The notes under the pieces: generated by a model
What the model was told of the DNA's origin: nothing
Seen by the model: only the letters and a program-made list of their open reading frames with translations
Database searches by the model: none
Part shown: positions 21,611 through 32,034 of the stretch, piece by piece
Layout: every line of letters starts with the position of its first letter
Position numbering within the stretch: the stretch's first letter is position 1
DNA from: Heterohyrax brucei
Lineage: Eukaryota; Chordata; Mammalia; Hyracoidea; Procaviidae
Direction: 5' to 3'
Assembly (NCBI GenBank): GCA_028571685.1
Contig: CM053154.1
Coordinates: forward strand, 4,687,501-4,751,500
Length of the DNA stretch: 64,000 nt
Position numbers and translations under genes: made by a program

Positions 21611-21775
21611 CTTACTGGGTCCCCAGACACACTTACCGCCTTACTGAAGCTCCAACACACCGGCCAGCTCACTGGGTCCCCAGACACGCCTGCCACCTCA
21701 GTGGGTCCCCAGACACATATGTCAGCTCCCTGGGTCCCCGGACATGCCTTCCACCTCACTGGGTCACCAGAGGGC
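21611..21775. repeat. ~29-bp minisatellite
   Basis: Variants of 'cacctcactgggtccccaga' plus 'cacgcctgc' recur five to six times with substitutions and small indels. The same unit reappears twice at 22535-22590. Confidence 0.8.
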
Positions 21776-22178
21776 TGAACCCCTGAGAGGGAAGCACTCT
21801 CGTCCTTATTTGCAAAGAGAAAATAGGGCCCAAGGGAGGGAGTGCCCAAGGCCCTGCAGTGAGAGCAGCCCAGGGAGTCACTCAGCTCCACTGTCCCCAA
21901 AGCCCAGTGTCCTCCTGTGTCTCCCTCAGCTTTCCAAAGAGCACCACTGCCTGTCGCCTTGCTCCCAGGGAAAGAAGGTGAAGGTTTCCACTGAGCCCAG
22001 GGCCACGACACCCCTGGGATGGGCCCACAAAGCTGGGGTGCTCATGTGACGTGTGGTAACCTCAACGTCTCAGCAGCGCTGCACTCCACAGCGTTTTCCG
22101 CGGCTGGGCTTTCAGGCGGACGTTGCCAGGGCTTTCTTCGGAGGTACCCCTGGGGGATTAAAGGGCCACTGCTTCAGT

Positions 22179-22259
22179 GAATGGCCACGTGCCTAACCAA
22201 ATGGCCACGTGCCTAACCAAATGGCCACATGCCTAACCAAATGGCCACATACCTAACCA
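22179..22259. repeat. 20-bp tandem repeat, four units
   Basis: The unit AAATGGCCACGTGCCTAACC is present four times; the first two keep CACGTG, the third has CACATG and the fourth CACATA, both CpG-loss changes. Confidence 0.95.
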
Positions 22260-22534
22260 GGGGAGTCTCTTAAGGCCCCGCAGTCGTGGGCTGGGACCCA
22301 CAGGGACAGGGCGCCTGCTCGGCCGCCCTCCCACTCACTGAGTTCTTCTAACTCCCACGCTGTGCTGCATGCCACTGAGGCACGCGTGTGGAGTGAAGGG
22401 GTCTCATTTGGGTGTCTTCCTGGGGGAACATGGCATGACAGAGAGGCTCATTTTTCTGGATAACCGAAGTTTCTTTTCAGATAATCGCAGCAACTTAAGA
22501 ACATACTCTTAAGGCTCACTTTACACCTGCCCCC

Positions 22535-22590
22535 TCACTGCGTCCCCAGACTCACCTGCCACCTCACTGGAGCCCCAGACACACCGTCCT
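22535..22590. repeat. Detached pair of ~29-bp minisatellite units
   Basis: 'cccctcactgcgtccccaga' and 'cacctcactggagccccaga' are the unit found at 21611-21775, 0.76 kb away in the same orientation. Confidence 0.7.
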
Positions 22591-23102
22591 GCGTATCAAA
22601 AACTTTTAAAAATGGAAAACACGCCCTCCTCTGAAGAACACCACAGTTAAGCTGGGACTGACATCGTTTAACTCCCGTTAATGACAAGGCGGTTATCAGG
22701 GGCCTCGGTTCTTTGCGGCACTGAGCCAGAGTCGCAGGGTGCCCCGCGGCGGGGCCAAGGTGGGAAGGGCCATCTGTCCCTGCACAAAATGACTCCGTTC
22801 GCTTTGTTTCCTGGTCCCTCTGACTACTGTTATCACGAGTCTGTCCGGGGCCTCCTTCCACAGTCGGCCACGACTTCTTTCTGCTGTTGGTGAGCGTGAC
22901 AGCTCTCGGTCTGTCCCTCTGTCTGCTCACAGCAGCCTGGGCCAGGACCAGAGCCGGCTCCCAGGCCTGTCTGTGGGGGAAACGCCCGGCCACGCACACA
23001 GGTTCCTGCGCAGAGGCCTGTCATGCTCAGTACCAAAGTCCAGGTTCCACCCCACTGCCTCAGGCTGCTCCAGATTTTAAATCTAAGGACAGAAGGCGGA
23101 GT

Positions 23103-23298
23103 CAGGAGCCCGGGGTAAGCGCTCCACTGCTAATCGCAAGGTCGGCGGTTCAAGCCCTCCCAGCTCCTCCGCCGCAGAGACCTGACAGTCTGCTCCTGTA
23201 AGGAGGACAGCTTCGGAGACCTCACAGGGCAGCTCTGCTCTGTCACCTGGGCTCGCCGTGAGGTGAAAGTGACCGGAGGCGCCTAACAACAGCATAGG
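23103..23298 (+). repeat. AfroSINE, full-length
   Basis: Head 'ggggtaagcgctccactgct', B box 'ggcggttcaagccc', middle 'gacagtctgctcctgtaagg' and end 'gtgaccggaggcgcctaaca' are complete and in order, with the RTE-like tail. Confidence 0.92.
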
Positions 23299-23419
23299 GT
23301 TAGCCTAGCAACTGGCTTTTAGCTTAGGGACTTCCACAAGGAGTGGCCTGAAAAGCAGGCCAGTTTTCCGCCTTGACGTCCTAGCCCGGGTCTGTTATCT
23401 AACAGGAAATAAAACAGGG

Positions 23420-23770
23420 GACGAGCCTGGAATCGCTGCTTCTGCTAATGCTGAGTTATTCAGAGATTCATAAAGCAAGAGCAGTTTGCAAATGCACTAT
23501 TTTCCCTTGAAGCAAATGAATACGTAACAATCCATTAATGTGCTGAGTTAAATACAGCAAATGCAAATCACTTTAATGATCATATTTACAAAATAAGTTA
23601 CCTTTATCTTGAAATAATTACAATGGGCTTTTAGCTTTCCAAATGAAATTGGAAAGGCTTGAGACTCAGCTTTGACTGGCCATCAAATAAAGAACCCAGA
23701 AAATGGATGCTAATCTCCTTGAGCTTCTGGTTTTGTGCTTCTGGTTAGGCATCGTTTTGATATTGGTATG
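23420..23770. other. AT-rich single-copy segment rich in POU/homeodomain words, candidate enhancer
   Basis: The abrupt change from GC-rich to AT-rich DNA coincides with a dense set of developmental-factor words: a canonical octamer ATGCAAAT at 23561-23568, an octamer-like TTTGCAAATGC near 23485, TAATTA at 23615-23620, and several ATTAATG/TTTAATGATC words. No repeat signature or exon is visible. It looks like long-range regulatory DNA, but conservation is untested. Confidence 0.4.
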
Positions 23771-24169
23771 AAATTGAGATTTTAGCTGCCTGGCTTCTCT
23801 GGATCCCTAACCCAGATGACGACAGAACGAAGTCTCAGGTCTGTGAGGCAGCTCTGCACTGGGGTGCCTGTTCTGATGCTCAGGAGAGGTAGATCAGCAG
23901 CCATCCCAGCAGCTCCAGCTGACAGTGGCCCCATCTGTGTCAGAGAAGAGCTGTGCCCAGCAGAGTGACCACGGGCCACGTTCTCCCAAGCAGACCGCCA
24001 GGGATCCTTCCTGAGATGCTGCCTAGCCACTGTCACTAGACTCAGGGTTGGCCACATGAACTGCTGCTGCTTTGTCCAGAGAAGAGGGGTGGGGGCTGGC
24101 CAGCCCCTCTACAGCGCACTCCCTGGGGGAGGAAGGGCCAGGTACACCACCCTAGGCTGAGGACAGCTG

Positions 24170-24360
24170 TGCGGCGTCCTCACCACACAGCGTCATCACC
24201 AGCCAACATCCTTCCTACCCAACGCCATCCTCATCCAAAGCCATCACTACCCAAAGTTGTCACCACGCGATGTCATCGCCAGCGTCCTCACCACACAAGG
24301 TCATCACCATGCAGAGTCATCACCATGCAGTGTCATCCTCACTCAACGTCATCTTCAACA
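24170..24360. repeat. Degenerate ~18-20-bp minisatellite
   Basis: Variants of 'cgtcatcaccatgcagagt' recur about ten times. The 108-residue frame 24169-24495 runs through it and is not a gene. Confidence 0.75.
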
Positions 24361-24384
24361 TCGGCCTTTTTTTCAGGTCTCACA

Positions 24385-24555
24385 AAGTTACACATATGCA
24401 CACAAAGTCACACACGTAGAGACATACACGTGAACTCACATACAAGCAAACTCACACACGTATTTATAAGCTTAGACACACAAATACACACATAAACTCA
24501 GATACGTGAACACATATAAACTCATACACAAACTCACACACATTAGAAATCCACA
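24385..24555. repeat. CA-rich simple repeat
   Basis: Irregular CACACA/CATACA tract with 'aaactcacacaca' units; immediately upstream of an LTR. Confidence 0.8.
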
Positions 24556-24562
24556 CACAGAG

Positions 24563-25051
24563 TAATGGCTTGAATTGTGTCCCCCAAGAAATGTGTGTAG
24601 AAATTTCGCCGGGCCGTGACTACCCCTATTGTGTGACCTTCATTTTGTGATTTTCCCATGCTATAAATGCTAATCTCTGCCTGTGGTTAATAGATCAGAT
24701 TATGTTAAAGAGGATTTGGGTGAGAATGCAACATCCTACGAAGGGAGTTTCCCTGCAGTGTGGATTGCATCACCTTTTAGCCTTTTATCCTATGTGAAAT
24801 AAAAGGAAAGGGAAGCGAGCAGGGACTTCAACCATCAAGAAAGCAGCACCAAGAGCGGAGCGTGTCCTCAGACCCAACCTTCCTGTGCCAAGATGCTCCC
24901 AGACCAAAGAAAGACTGATGCACCAGAAGGACCTTCCTCCAGAGCTGACACTCAGAGAGAGCATTCCCAGGAGCCAGCACCCTGAATCTGTACTTCCAGC
25001 TTACCAGACTATGAAACTTTCCTTCGCTAAAGCCATCTACCTGTGGTACTC
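24563..25051 (+). mobile_element. Solo LTR (MaLR-like, afrotherian type)
   Basis: The element starts near 'ggcttgaattgtgtccccc', has 'tgcctgtggttaatagatca', 'gagataaaagg'-type and AATAAAAGG words, and reaches 'aagccatctacctgtggtac' before being replaced by a CA microsatellite. 33300-33813 is a second copy of the same family in the same orientation. No internal viral sequence is attached. Assignment to ERVL-MaLR is by recalled consensus. Confidence 0.7.
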
Positions 25052-25130
25052 CACACACACACGCACACACACACACACGCACACACACACACAAACACAC
25101 ACACACACACACACGCACGCACACACAAGC
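25052..25130. repeat. (CA)n microsatellite
   Basis: Nearly pure CA dinucleotides with a few G and AA interruptions, located at the very end of the LTR. Confidence 0.95.
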
Positions 25131-25585
25131 CCATGTCTTCACCAGATAAAGGCATAAAGGAGGAGAAAACATATCCCTGACCAAACGCCATCCCACACTG
25201 TCCTCCCAGCCACCACTGAGTTTTTCTCCTCATTATTATCCAAATGCAACCAAGTCAGAGCTCTAAATGTATTTCTGAGTAATGAGGCAGGTTCTAAACT
25301 ATTTGAATCAGGGAAACGTTACTGGTTTTGAAGGGTGCTCTCGCTTTCCCACTCGTGGTTTCAAAGGGCCAGTTAACTGGGTCATCTCCTTCTCTGAACT
25401 CTGCTGGCAAGAGGCCACGGCGTCAGCAGACAGAGGGGCTCAGTCCGGCAGCGAAGGGTGGAATAGCGTGAATGCCCACCACCACCACCCTGAAATGTTA
25501 CTGTGATATAAAAGGGGAAAGAAAAGCTGTATTTGCTACAATCAGGTAAGATAACGGTCACCAAGGCACTTAGGAATTAGCTCAA

Positions 25586-25632
25586 TGACGGGGTCACCAG
25601 GAGTCAGAACCAACAACAGTGGGTTTGGTTTG
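25586..25632 (+). repeat. AfroSINE terminal fragment
   Basis: 'ggggtcaccaggagtcagaa' followed by 'ccaacaacagtgggtttgg' is a detached SINE terminus, immediately before a full copy. Confidence 0.6.
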
Positions 25633-25651
25633 TGGGTTTATAGGATGGAGA

Positions 25652-25848
25652 AGGAGCCCTAGCAGAGCAGTAGCTAAGTGTTCGCCTGCTAATCGGAAGG
25701 TCAGGCTTCCCGACCTACCAGCCTCTGCAGGAGAGAAAGACAGGGCATGTTGCTTCCATAAGGACTGCAGCCTTGGACACCCTACGGGGCTTTCTTACTC
25801 CATCCTGTAGGGTCGCTGTGAGTTGAAATCAACTCCAAGGCAGTGCAG
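25652..25848 (+). repeat. AfroSINE, full-length
   Basis: 'ggagccctagcagagcagta', 'cctgctaatcggaaggtcag', 'gggtcgctgtgagttgaaat' and 'caactccaaggcagtg' follow the complete family order. Confidence 0.9.
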
Positions 25849-27041
25849 TGGTCATGGTTACAGGACTGAGGGATTATGGCTATTTCCAACATGGTTACAA
25901 ACAGCAGGGCCTGAAAGAGCAGAAGGGGAAATATAAAGAAACACATCTTTCCATATCCTGCAAAAGAAGATAAAAGATACATTTAAACTTCTTCAAGCTT
26001 AGCCGTAAAAACAAGGGACAGAACATATTTACACAAAGCCATTAAGACTGGGTGTCAGCTTGGTTATGCTACATTGTCTTTTACTAAGATAAGTCATCTT
26101 AAATTAAATATTAAAGATTAATAAACATTATACCCTTAATAAATGACACACACTAATTTAATTAAAAATAGATGGTGTGAGCGAGGAAGGAGCGTTGCAG
26201 TGATGGTGTAGGAAGGACTTGGGAGGCGAGAAGCACACAGCCTGCAAAGCCAGCTTCTCCACACACATTTCACCCTTATTGTGTCTCATTAAAATTTTAA
26301 AAATAGCTATTTTAATTGTCAAGCATTTGACAGAGTGCTATAAAAACTTGACACTTAAGTTTCAATTTTACAGTGTGCATTTTAATGGCTCCTATCACGG
26401 CATGTTTTGTTATCCATAATCCAGTTTAAAAAAAATTAAAATGTCACTTTCTGGTAGTTTTTAGAGAGCAGAGCTGAGCTTGCGGCAGGGCTGCAGGAGA
26501 ACACGTTTAAATCTTTACAAATAAATATGAAAATCAGTGCTCTGTTTTATTTCTGCCACAGACTGGGGTTTAGCTGTTGATTTCAAAGCCTTCAGGGGCA
26601 CTGGGAGAAGAAGGGAAGACACTCATGGGAGCTCAAACGAGAGAATTTTAGCACCAGCTTTGTCAGAAGATTTCCCGCATTCTCCCCGCAGAACGGAAGG
26701 TGAAGTGTGGTGACGGAAGTGACTCACAGCAGCCTCTTTATGAATCTTCTATTAGGAAAAGGGACACTTGAGAGTAGACTCTTGCAGGCCAATGTGGAGA
26801 CAGCTGATGTCATCTAGAAGAGCTGGGAGAGACCCTGAGGCCACTAGTATCACCTTGGCATTGGATGGAAAACTCTGGAGTTGGGGGTCTCTGGTATCCA
26901 GCCAACGGAGGAGCAGGAGTTCCCTGAGATGTCACCTGATAGCACCCTGGTGAGCAGTCTGCCCCCAGTCCCGGCAATGCTGGGGCCGTATCCTGTCCCT
27001 ACACCGTGGTCACCTTGTATGCACTTCAACTCCCTTCTTGT
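25849..27041. other. AT-rich single-copy interval, possible conserved segment
   Basis: 26080-26560 is strongly AT-rich, with 'ctaatttaattaaaaataga', 'tctcattaaaattttaaaaa' and 'gttatccataatccagttta' (an OTX/PITX-like TAATCC). No exon or repeat recognised; the rest of the interval shows nothing assignable. Confidence 0.35.
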
Positions 27042-27375
27042 TAGCAGCTGTCAAGTTGGCGTCAACTCATGACACCTCCATGTACAACAGAATGAAACGT
27101 CACCCTGTCCTGTGCCGTCTCCGTGATGGCTGGTCTGCTCAAGTCCACCGTGGATGCCAGGGTGTATTCTTTCTGAGTGCCTCTCAACCCGGGGTCTCGT
27201 CTTTCAGTAGCAGGCTGGCCCACTCTCTGCGGTGAGCTACAGGATGCTCTTGGCTAGTTTTCAGAAATAGGTCATCAGTCCTTTCTTCCTCGTCTGTCTT
27301 AGTCTGTAAGCCACACTGAAGCCTGGTCAGTGTGGGTGACCCCACGTGTCCTTGAAATACTCATGGCATAGCCTC
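27042..27375 (-). repeat. Composite RTE-derived SINE, antisense
   Basis: The plus strand begins with the reverse complement of the RTE terminus (caagttggcgtcaactcatg, acaacagaatgaaacgtcac) and ends with the reverse complement of its 5' start (cctcgtctgtcttagtctgt, ggtgaccccacgtgtccttg). The intervening reverse transcriptase region is missing, so this is an internally deleted, non-autonomous RTE derivative. Confidence 0.7.
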
Positions 27376-27714
27376 CCTCCTCATAGTGACATGCAAGTCA
27401 ACACGGTGCAGTAAGCCGACAGATAGGTGGTGAAATTCATTTAATATCAGCTCTTTAATTTTGAAACTTTACTACCTCAAGCATGAAATTTGTCCAGTGT
27501 AATATTTTGTCTTACTAGTCTAGATTGCTCACAAAAAACATAATATAAGACAGTTATCATAGAAGTGACAGCCATTCTCCCTCCTTCCCCAGAGACAACT
27601 GCTCCCCTGAACTCACGGACAGCCTGCCACTGTTCTCACACTGCAGAGCATGTTCACAGTTCTATGATCGATACAGTGCCTGGACCTACGTAGCAGTGAA
27701 CTATACACAGACGC
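27376..27714. other. AT-rich single-copy interval
   Basis: No gene or repeat recognised. Confidence 0.45.
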
Positions 27715-27941
27715 CTTGTTGCTGCTGTTCGGTATCCTCGAGTCAGTTCCAGCTCACAGTGACCCCGTATGCCACCGAGCGATCCCTGCCAAGTCCCGAA
27801 GCACCCTCACAAATCCCTGCTGTGTTTGGGCTTGCTGTTGCAGCCGCTGCGTCAATACATCTCATTGAGGGTCTTCTTTTTTTGCTGACCTTCTACTTTG
27901 TCAAACATGATGTCCTTCTCCAGGGATAGGCCCAAGGTAAG
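27715..27941 (-). mobile_element. RTE LINE fragment, part 1, split by the ERVL provirus
   Basis: 'gttgctgctgttcggtatcc', 'gttgcagccgctgcgtcaat', 'catgatgtccttctccaggg' are antisense RTE 3' end. Homology stops at 27941, where the provirus LTR starts, and resumes at 35004, so both halves belonged to one pre-existing insertion. Confidence 0.85.
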
Positions 27942-28230
27942 TGTCTTAGGCTGGAATATCTAGAGAAGCAAAATCAGTAAAGAATATACATATACAGAGA
28001 GACAGTTATCTCAAGGAAATGGCTTCAATGGTTGTAGAGCTTTGCAAGTCTCAAAATCATGGTCGGGTCTCAAGCCGGAGGCTTTCCCTGACTTCTGTAG
28101 CTGTAGGGAACAACAAACTCAAGGTCAGCAGGTCAGAGGGTAGGCTGTGCTGGCTCACAGGCAAGTGAGGCAGAAGAATCCAAGATCAGCAGGTAAGACA
28201 GCAGGCTGCCAGCTCAGAGTCTCCAAAGAA
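27942..28230 (-). mobile_element. ERVL provirus 3' LTR, partial
   Basis: It begins TGTCTTAGGCTGG on the plus strand, exactly like the LTR at 34338, and shares the repeated 'gatcagcag-taagacagcagg' blocks. Similarity to the other LTRs ends near 28230, so about 350-400 bases corresponding to U3 are missing. On the minus strand this is the downstream LTR. Confidence 0.75.
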
Positions 28231-28673
28231 ATACAATTACACAGTTATACTTGTGCCTAACATGATACAACTAACACGCACATAACTGAAATGTACAAGC
28301 TCTTCCTTACTCTTCCTTACGCATGCATATAAGGAAGAAATGCTCGTCATTACAGTTCTTATTTCTGAAACTGTGGTCATAAATGGTACTTAGAACTACC
28401 TCCTTCCATCACCTATTCCATGTCCCCTGTATCCTCAGCAATGACTCAGCTGGTTGGGGTTCTCTGCTTTGATGGTGTGATCCAAATCTTCATTGCTGAA
28501 TGGTCCAGGCCATTAGTAGACATGTCAGAATTGGATTGCTATAGTTTTCCGTTGGTTTAAATCATGCGGTGTGGCAGTACCAAGAGGCATCTGAAAGGAT
28601 CTCCTGTATTTCAGACATATTCTTTTTCACCCCCGTTATGTAGCACCAGATTCCCCCTTGGAAGTTAGGATCA

Positions 28674-29564
28674 TGTGCCAGGGGCCAGCCTCGGCAGGGT
28701 CTGGGATCACAAAGGGATGGGTGGCGTCAGCGAAGAAATGATGAGACTCAGACAACCAGGAATCTGGAGGTCAGCAGCCTATTAAGGCCTGTCTTTCTTA
28801 ATTTTTTATGTAATCAGTGAGGTGATGTGATTTCTCTTTGACCACATTTGGCTAATATCTTGTGGTCTTTTTTCATGTTAATCATTAGGGCCTTCTAGAT
28901 AATAGCCCAAGACAAGTATATGGTGGTTATAATCAACAGTGAAAACGAAGTTATGCCTTGAGCTCAATCAGCTCTATCTATGTCTCAAGATCAAAAGGTG
29001 CAGGAAGAGGGGTAGGCTCATCTAAAGGTTATTATCTGGCTGTCTCCATTTGTTCCTTCTTTGTTCTTATTTTATCTCTTCCTGTGGGGATAGTAAGCGC
29101 CCACCGTCCCCCTCTCTTAAGCTGTTCTAAGAAGGATATTTCTTTAGTATTTACTCATTTGTCATACCAATTATAATAAACTTGGGAGCCTATCCATCTT
29201 CCTGATGCAGGAAGTGGGATGTCTATATCTAAGGGCTGTGTGGGGGTTCGTCCCTGGGGAGCTTCCCGGGCCTTCCTGCAATCTTGTGTTTCACATGTGG
29301 AGGGAGATGTGCAGTTGGGGGAAGCCAGCGGGGCAGGACCAGCCTTGGCATTCCCGGGCTGGGCGTTCCCAGGCTGGGCGTGCTGTGTTGGGATTCATTA
29401 AGCCGAGGGGTTGTAAAGCCCTTCTCAGAAGGCATCCTCCTTAATCTTTGTGCTGGGAGGTGAGAGGGTACTTTTGAGGAAGGTTTGATTAGGATGCAAA
29501 ATATTATCAGGGAGAGTACAGCCAAAAATATGCCAAGGGTGAGATGCCTCTACCTGCCATGACA
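28674..29564. mobile_element. LTR inserted in the ERVL 3' region (class uncertain)
   Basis: ERVL homology is interrupted by an ~890-bp block beginning TGTGCCAGGGGCC and ending CCTGCCATGACA, i.e. TG...CA on both strands. It contains AATAAA at 29175-29180, followed by a GC-rich stretch (ggggttcgtccctggggagc). Size and ends fit a solo LTR, perhaps class II (ERVK-like); orientation and class are uncertain, and no exact target duplication is visible. Confidence 0.55.
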
Positions 29565-29716
29565 TAGGCGTGTGGCTTTGCTTACACGGGCTTGTGCAGG
29601 TGACAGGCCTCAGCAGTCACACACACCAGCCAACCTAGTAACTCCCTCTTGGCCTGTTGATCCACAGGCAAAAGGAGCACAGAGCGTCTGGGTAGTACTC
29701 TTAACTTCCAATTCAG

Positions 29717-30666
29717 TTAAATTTGTGTTGTGTCTCTAGGTGGGAGCATTTCTCCCTTTGGAACTAAGACCTCTAGACCAGCAGAACACAGGGTCATAGA
29801 GTCAAGATGCAAAACTTTTGCAAGCAAGCCACTGGGGGTAATATTGAGTGATGCAACTCTCATTTCTACCCCTTCATTCCTGAAACCATGAATCCTGGCT
29901 AAGGGATAAACAACACTATGGATTGGATGTTGATTAGAGCACATACAGCCTACTAGAGAACACTGCCCCAACCTACAAGCTTGCTACCTAGCTGGCACTG
30001 TAATTGTGTCTTTGGAAGGCCATTCTATCATTCCATCAAGCCAGCTGCTTCAGGATAATGAAGAAGATGGCAAAACTGATGAAATCCATGAGCATGGGCA
30101 CAATTGATGGACTTTATTTGATGCATAGTAAGTCCTTTGATAGGAGGCAATGCTGTGTGAGATGCCACAATGGTGGATAAGGCATTCTGAAAGTCCACAG
30201 ATGGTAGTTTTGGCAGAAGCACTGCACGCAAGAAAGAGAAATCTGAATTTACACTGTCTATTCCATTAAGAACAAAATGTTGCCCTTTCTGTGATGGAAG
30301 CAGCCCAGTATAATCAACCTGCCACCAGGTTACTGGCTGATCACCTCCAGGATTGTTACCACATCAGGAACTCAGTGTTGGTTTCTGCTGCTGGTAGATT
30401 AGACACTCAGCAGTGGCTGTAGCCAAGTGGGCCTTTCTGAGTAACAGCTCACATTGCTAAGCCCACACATAATCTCCATCCCTGCCACCACGGCTACTTT
30501 GTCCATGAGCCCATGGGGCAGTGGTGAGTATGGCTGGGGAAAGAGGATGACTGGTTTCCACAGAACGTCTTACCCTATCCGCTTGATTGTTAAATCCTTC
30601 CTCTGGTGAGGTCAACCTTTGGGGATCATTTACATGAAATAGAAATATCTTCACTTCTTTGCCCAT
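29717..30666 (-). pseudogene. pol: ERVL pol remnant: RNase H end and integrase region
   Basis: Minus-strand pieces at 30457-30666, 30028-30231 and 29717-29971 are successive fragments of one former reading frame, now in different frames with stops between. The first spans the RNase H to integrase junction, the second includes integrase core-like sequence, and the third is the integrase C-terminal part. Not functional. Confidence 0.75.
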
Positions 30667-31163
30667 TCAGAGAGGCAACACACTCTGCTTCACCAATAGC
30701 AGCCTGCCAAAAACGCCAGACAACATCTTTAACTACACAATGACACTTTAACCTTCATAGGAACAGGTGGATCATATGGCCCATGTGGTAGAGTGGCTTG
30801 CACAGCAGAACCTGTTGCAGAACCTTCTGCTGTTCCAGACCCCACTCAAAACTAGCAGCTTTTCAAATGAGTTGATAAATAGGCCAGACTAGCACACCCA
30901 AATGAGAGATATGTTGCCTCTAAAATTCAGAGAAGCCCAAATCTGTTGTGCCTTCTTTGTTGTAGGACAGTGCATATGTACCAACTTATCTTTCACTTCA
31001 GAAAGAATTTATCAACACGTGCCATACCACTGGACTCTTAGAAATTACAATGAGGTGGAAGGCCCCTGGATTTTTGTCAGATTTATTTCCCATGCTCTAG
31101 CATAAAAGTATTTTACCAATAAATCATGGACATGTCTTCCTTACTAGATCCAATCAGCATAAC

Positions 31164-31501
31164 ATCATCAACATAATGGGATCACTTTGAGGTCTTGTGG
31201 ACCCATATGGACTAAGTAATAACAGCACTGGAGAGCTGCTATGCCCTAAGGTTGCGCAGTGAAGGTGCATTTGGGGGCTTTCTAGCTAAAGGCAAACTAT
31301 TTCTGGTGCTCCTCAAAAAGTAGAATCAAGAAAAAAATCGTTGGCCAGGTCAGTAGATGAATACCAGATACCAGGAGATGCATTAACTTGCTCAAGCAAT
31401 GAAACTACACCTGGAACAGCAGCTGCAATTAGGGTCACCACCTGGTTAAATTCATGATATCTACTGTCATTCTCAAAGATTCTATTTTTTGCACAAGCCA
31501 A
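31164..31501 (-). pseudogene. pol: ERVL pol remnant: reverse transcriptase core
   Basis: The minus strand at 31164-31175 still encodes the catalytic YVDD motif of reverse transcriptases, flanked by H- and VMLIG. The 62-residue open piece at 31313-31501 carries a DLAN-FF motif of the upstream palm region. A frameshift separates them, so no active enzyme is encoded. Confidence 0.8.
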
Positions 31502-31809
31502 ACAGGTTAGTTGAATGGAGATGTCGTAAGAATCACCACTCCTACACCCTTCAAGTCCTTAGTGGTGGCAGTAATCTCTGCAATCCACCCAGGAATGTGG
31601 TATTTATTTGGGCTCATTTTTTACCTATGCAGAGGCAGCTCTAATGGCTTTCACTTGGGTTTTATTACCTTGTCTGGGATCCAGTGACGGGGGGGCGGGG
31701 TTCTAACAGTTGCTGAATACATCCATGTGAATTATGCATTCTAGAACTGGAGAAATCACTACAGAATAGGCTCAAAGATCCACTGAGCCCACTGTGAGAT
31801 GAACTTGAG

Positions 31810-32034
31810 TTAGGGCTCCATTGATAACCTGGCTCCATATGTCCTTATTCTAACTGGTGGGCTACAGTGACATTTTGAGTCTCCAGGAATTAATGTCAGT
31901 TCAGAGCCAGTATCAAGTGGTCCCCCCAAATTCTGATTATATCCTTTAACCCAGTGAACATTCACTGTCATAAAAAGCTGTAGATTCCTTTGGGGAAGGC
32001 TGAAAGAACAATCAACAGGATGGATTTTTGGCAA
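31810..32034 (-). pseudogene. pro: ERVL protease remnant
   Basis: The minus-strand frame contains the retroviral aspartic-protease signature DTGS followed by ELTLIPG. The frame is open for only 74 codons and lacks the rest of the domain in frame. Confidence 0.75.

Noticed and set aside
23103-23180. Possible tRNA gene (A-box and B-box-like words)
   Set aside because: The sequence is the tRNA-derived head of an AfroSINE, and it continues directly into the SINE body.
24169-24495. 108-residue His/Pro/Thr-rich frame
   Set aside because: Translation of a degenerate ~18-20-bp minisatellite and CA repeat.
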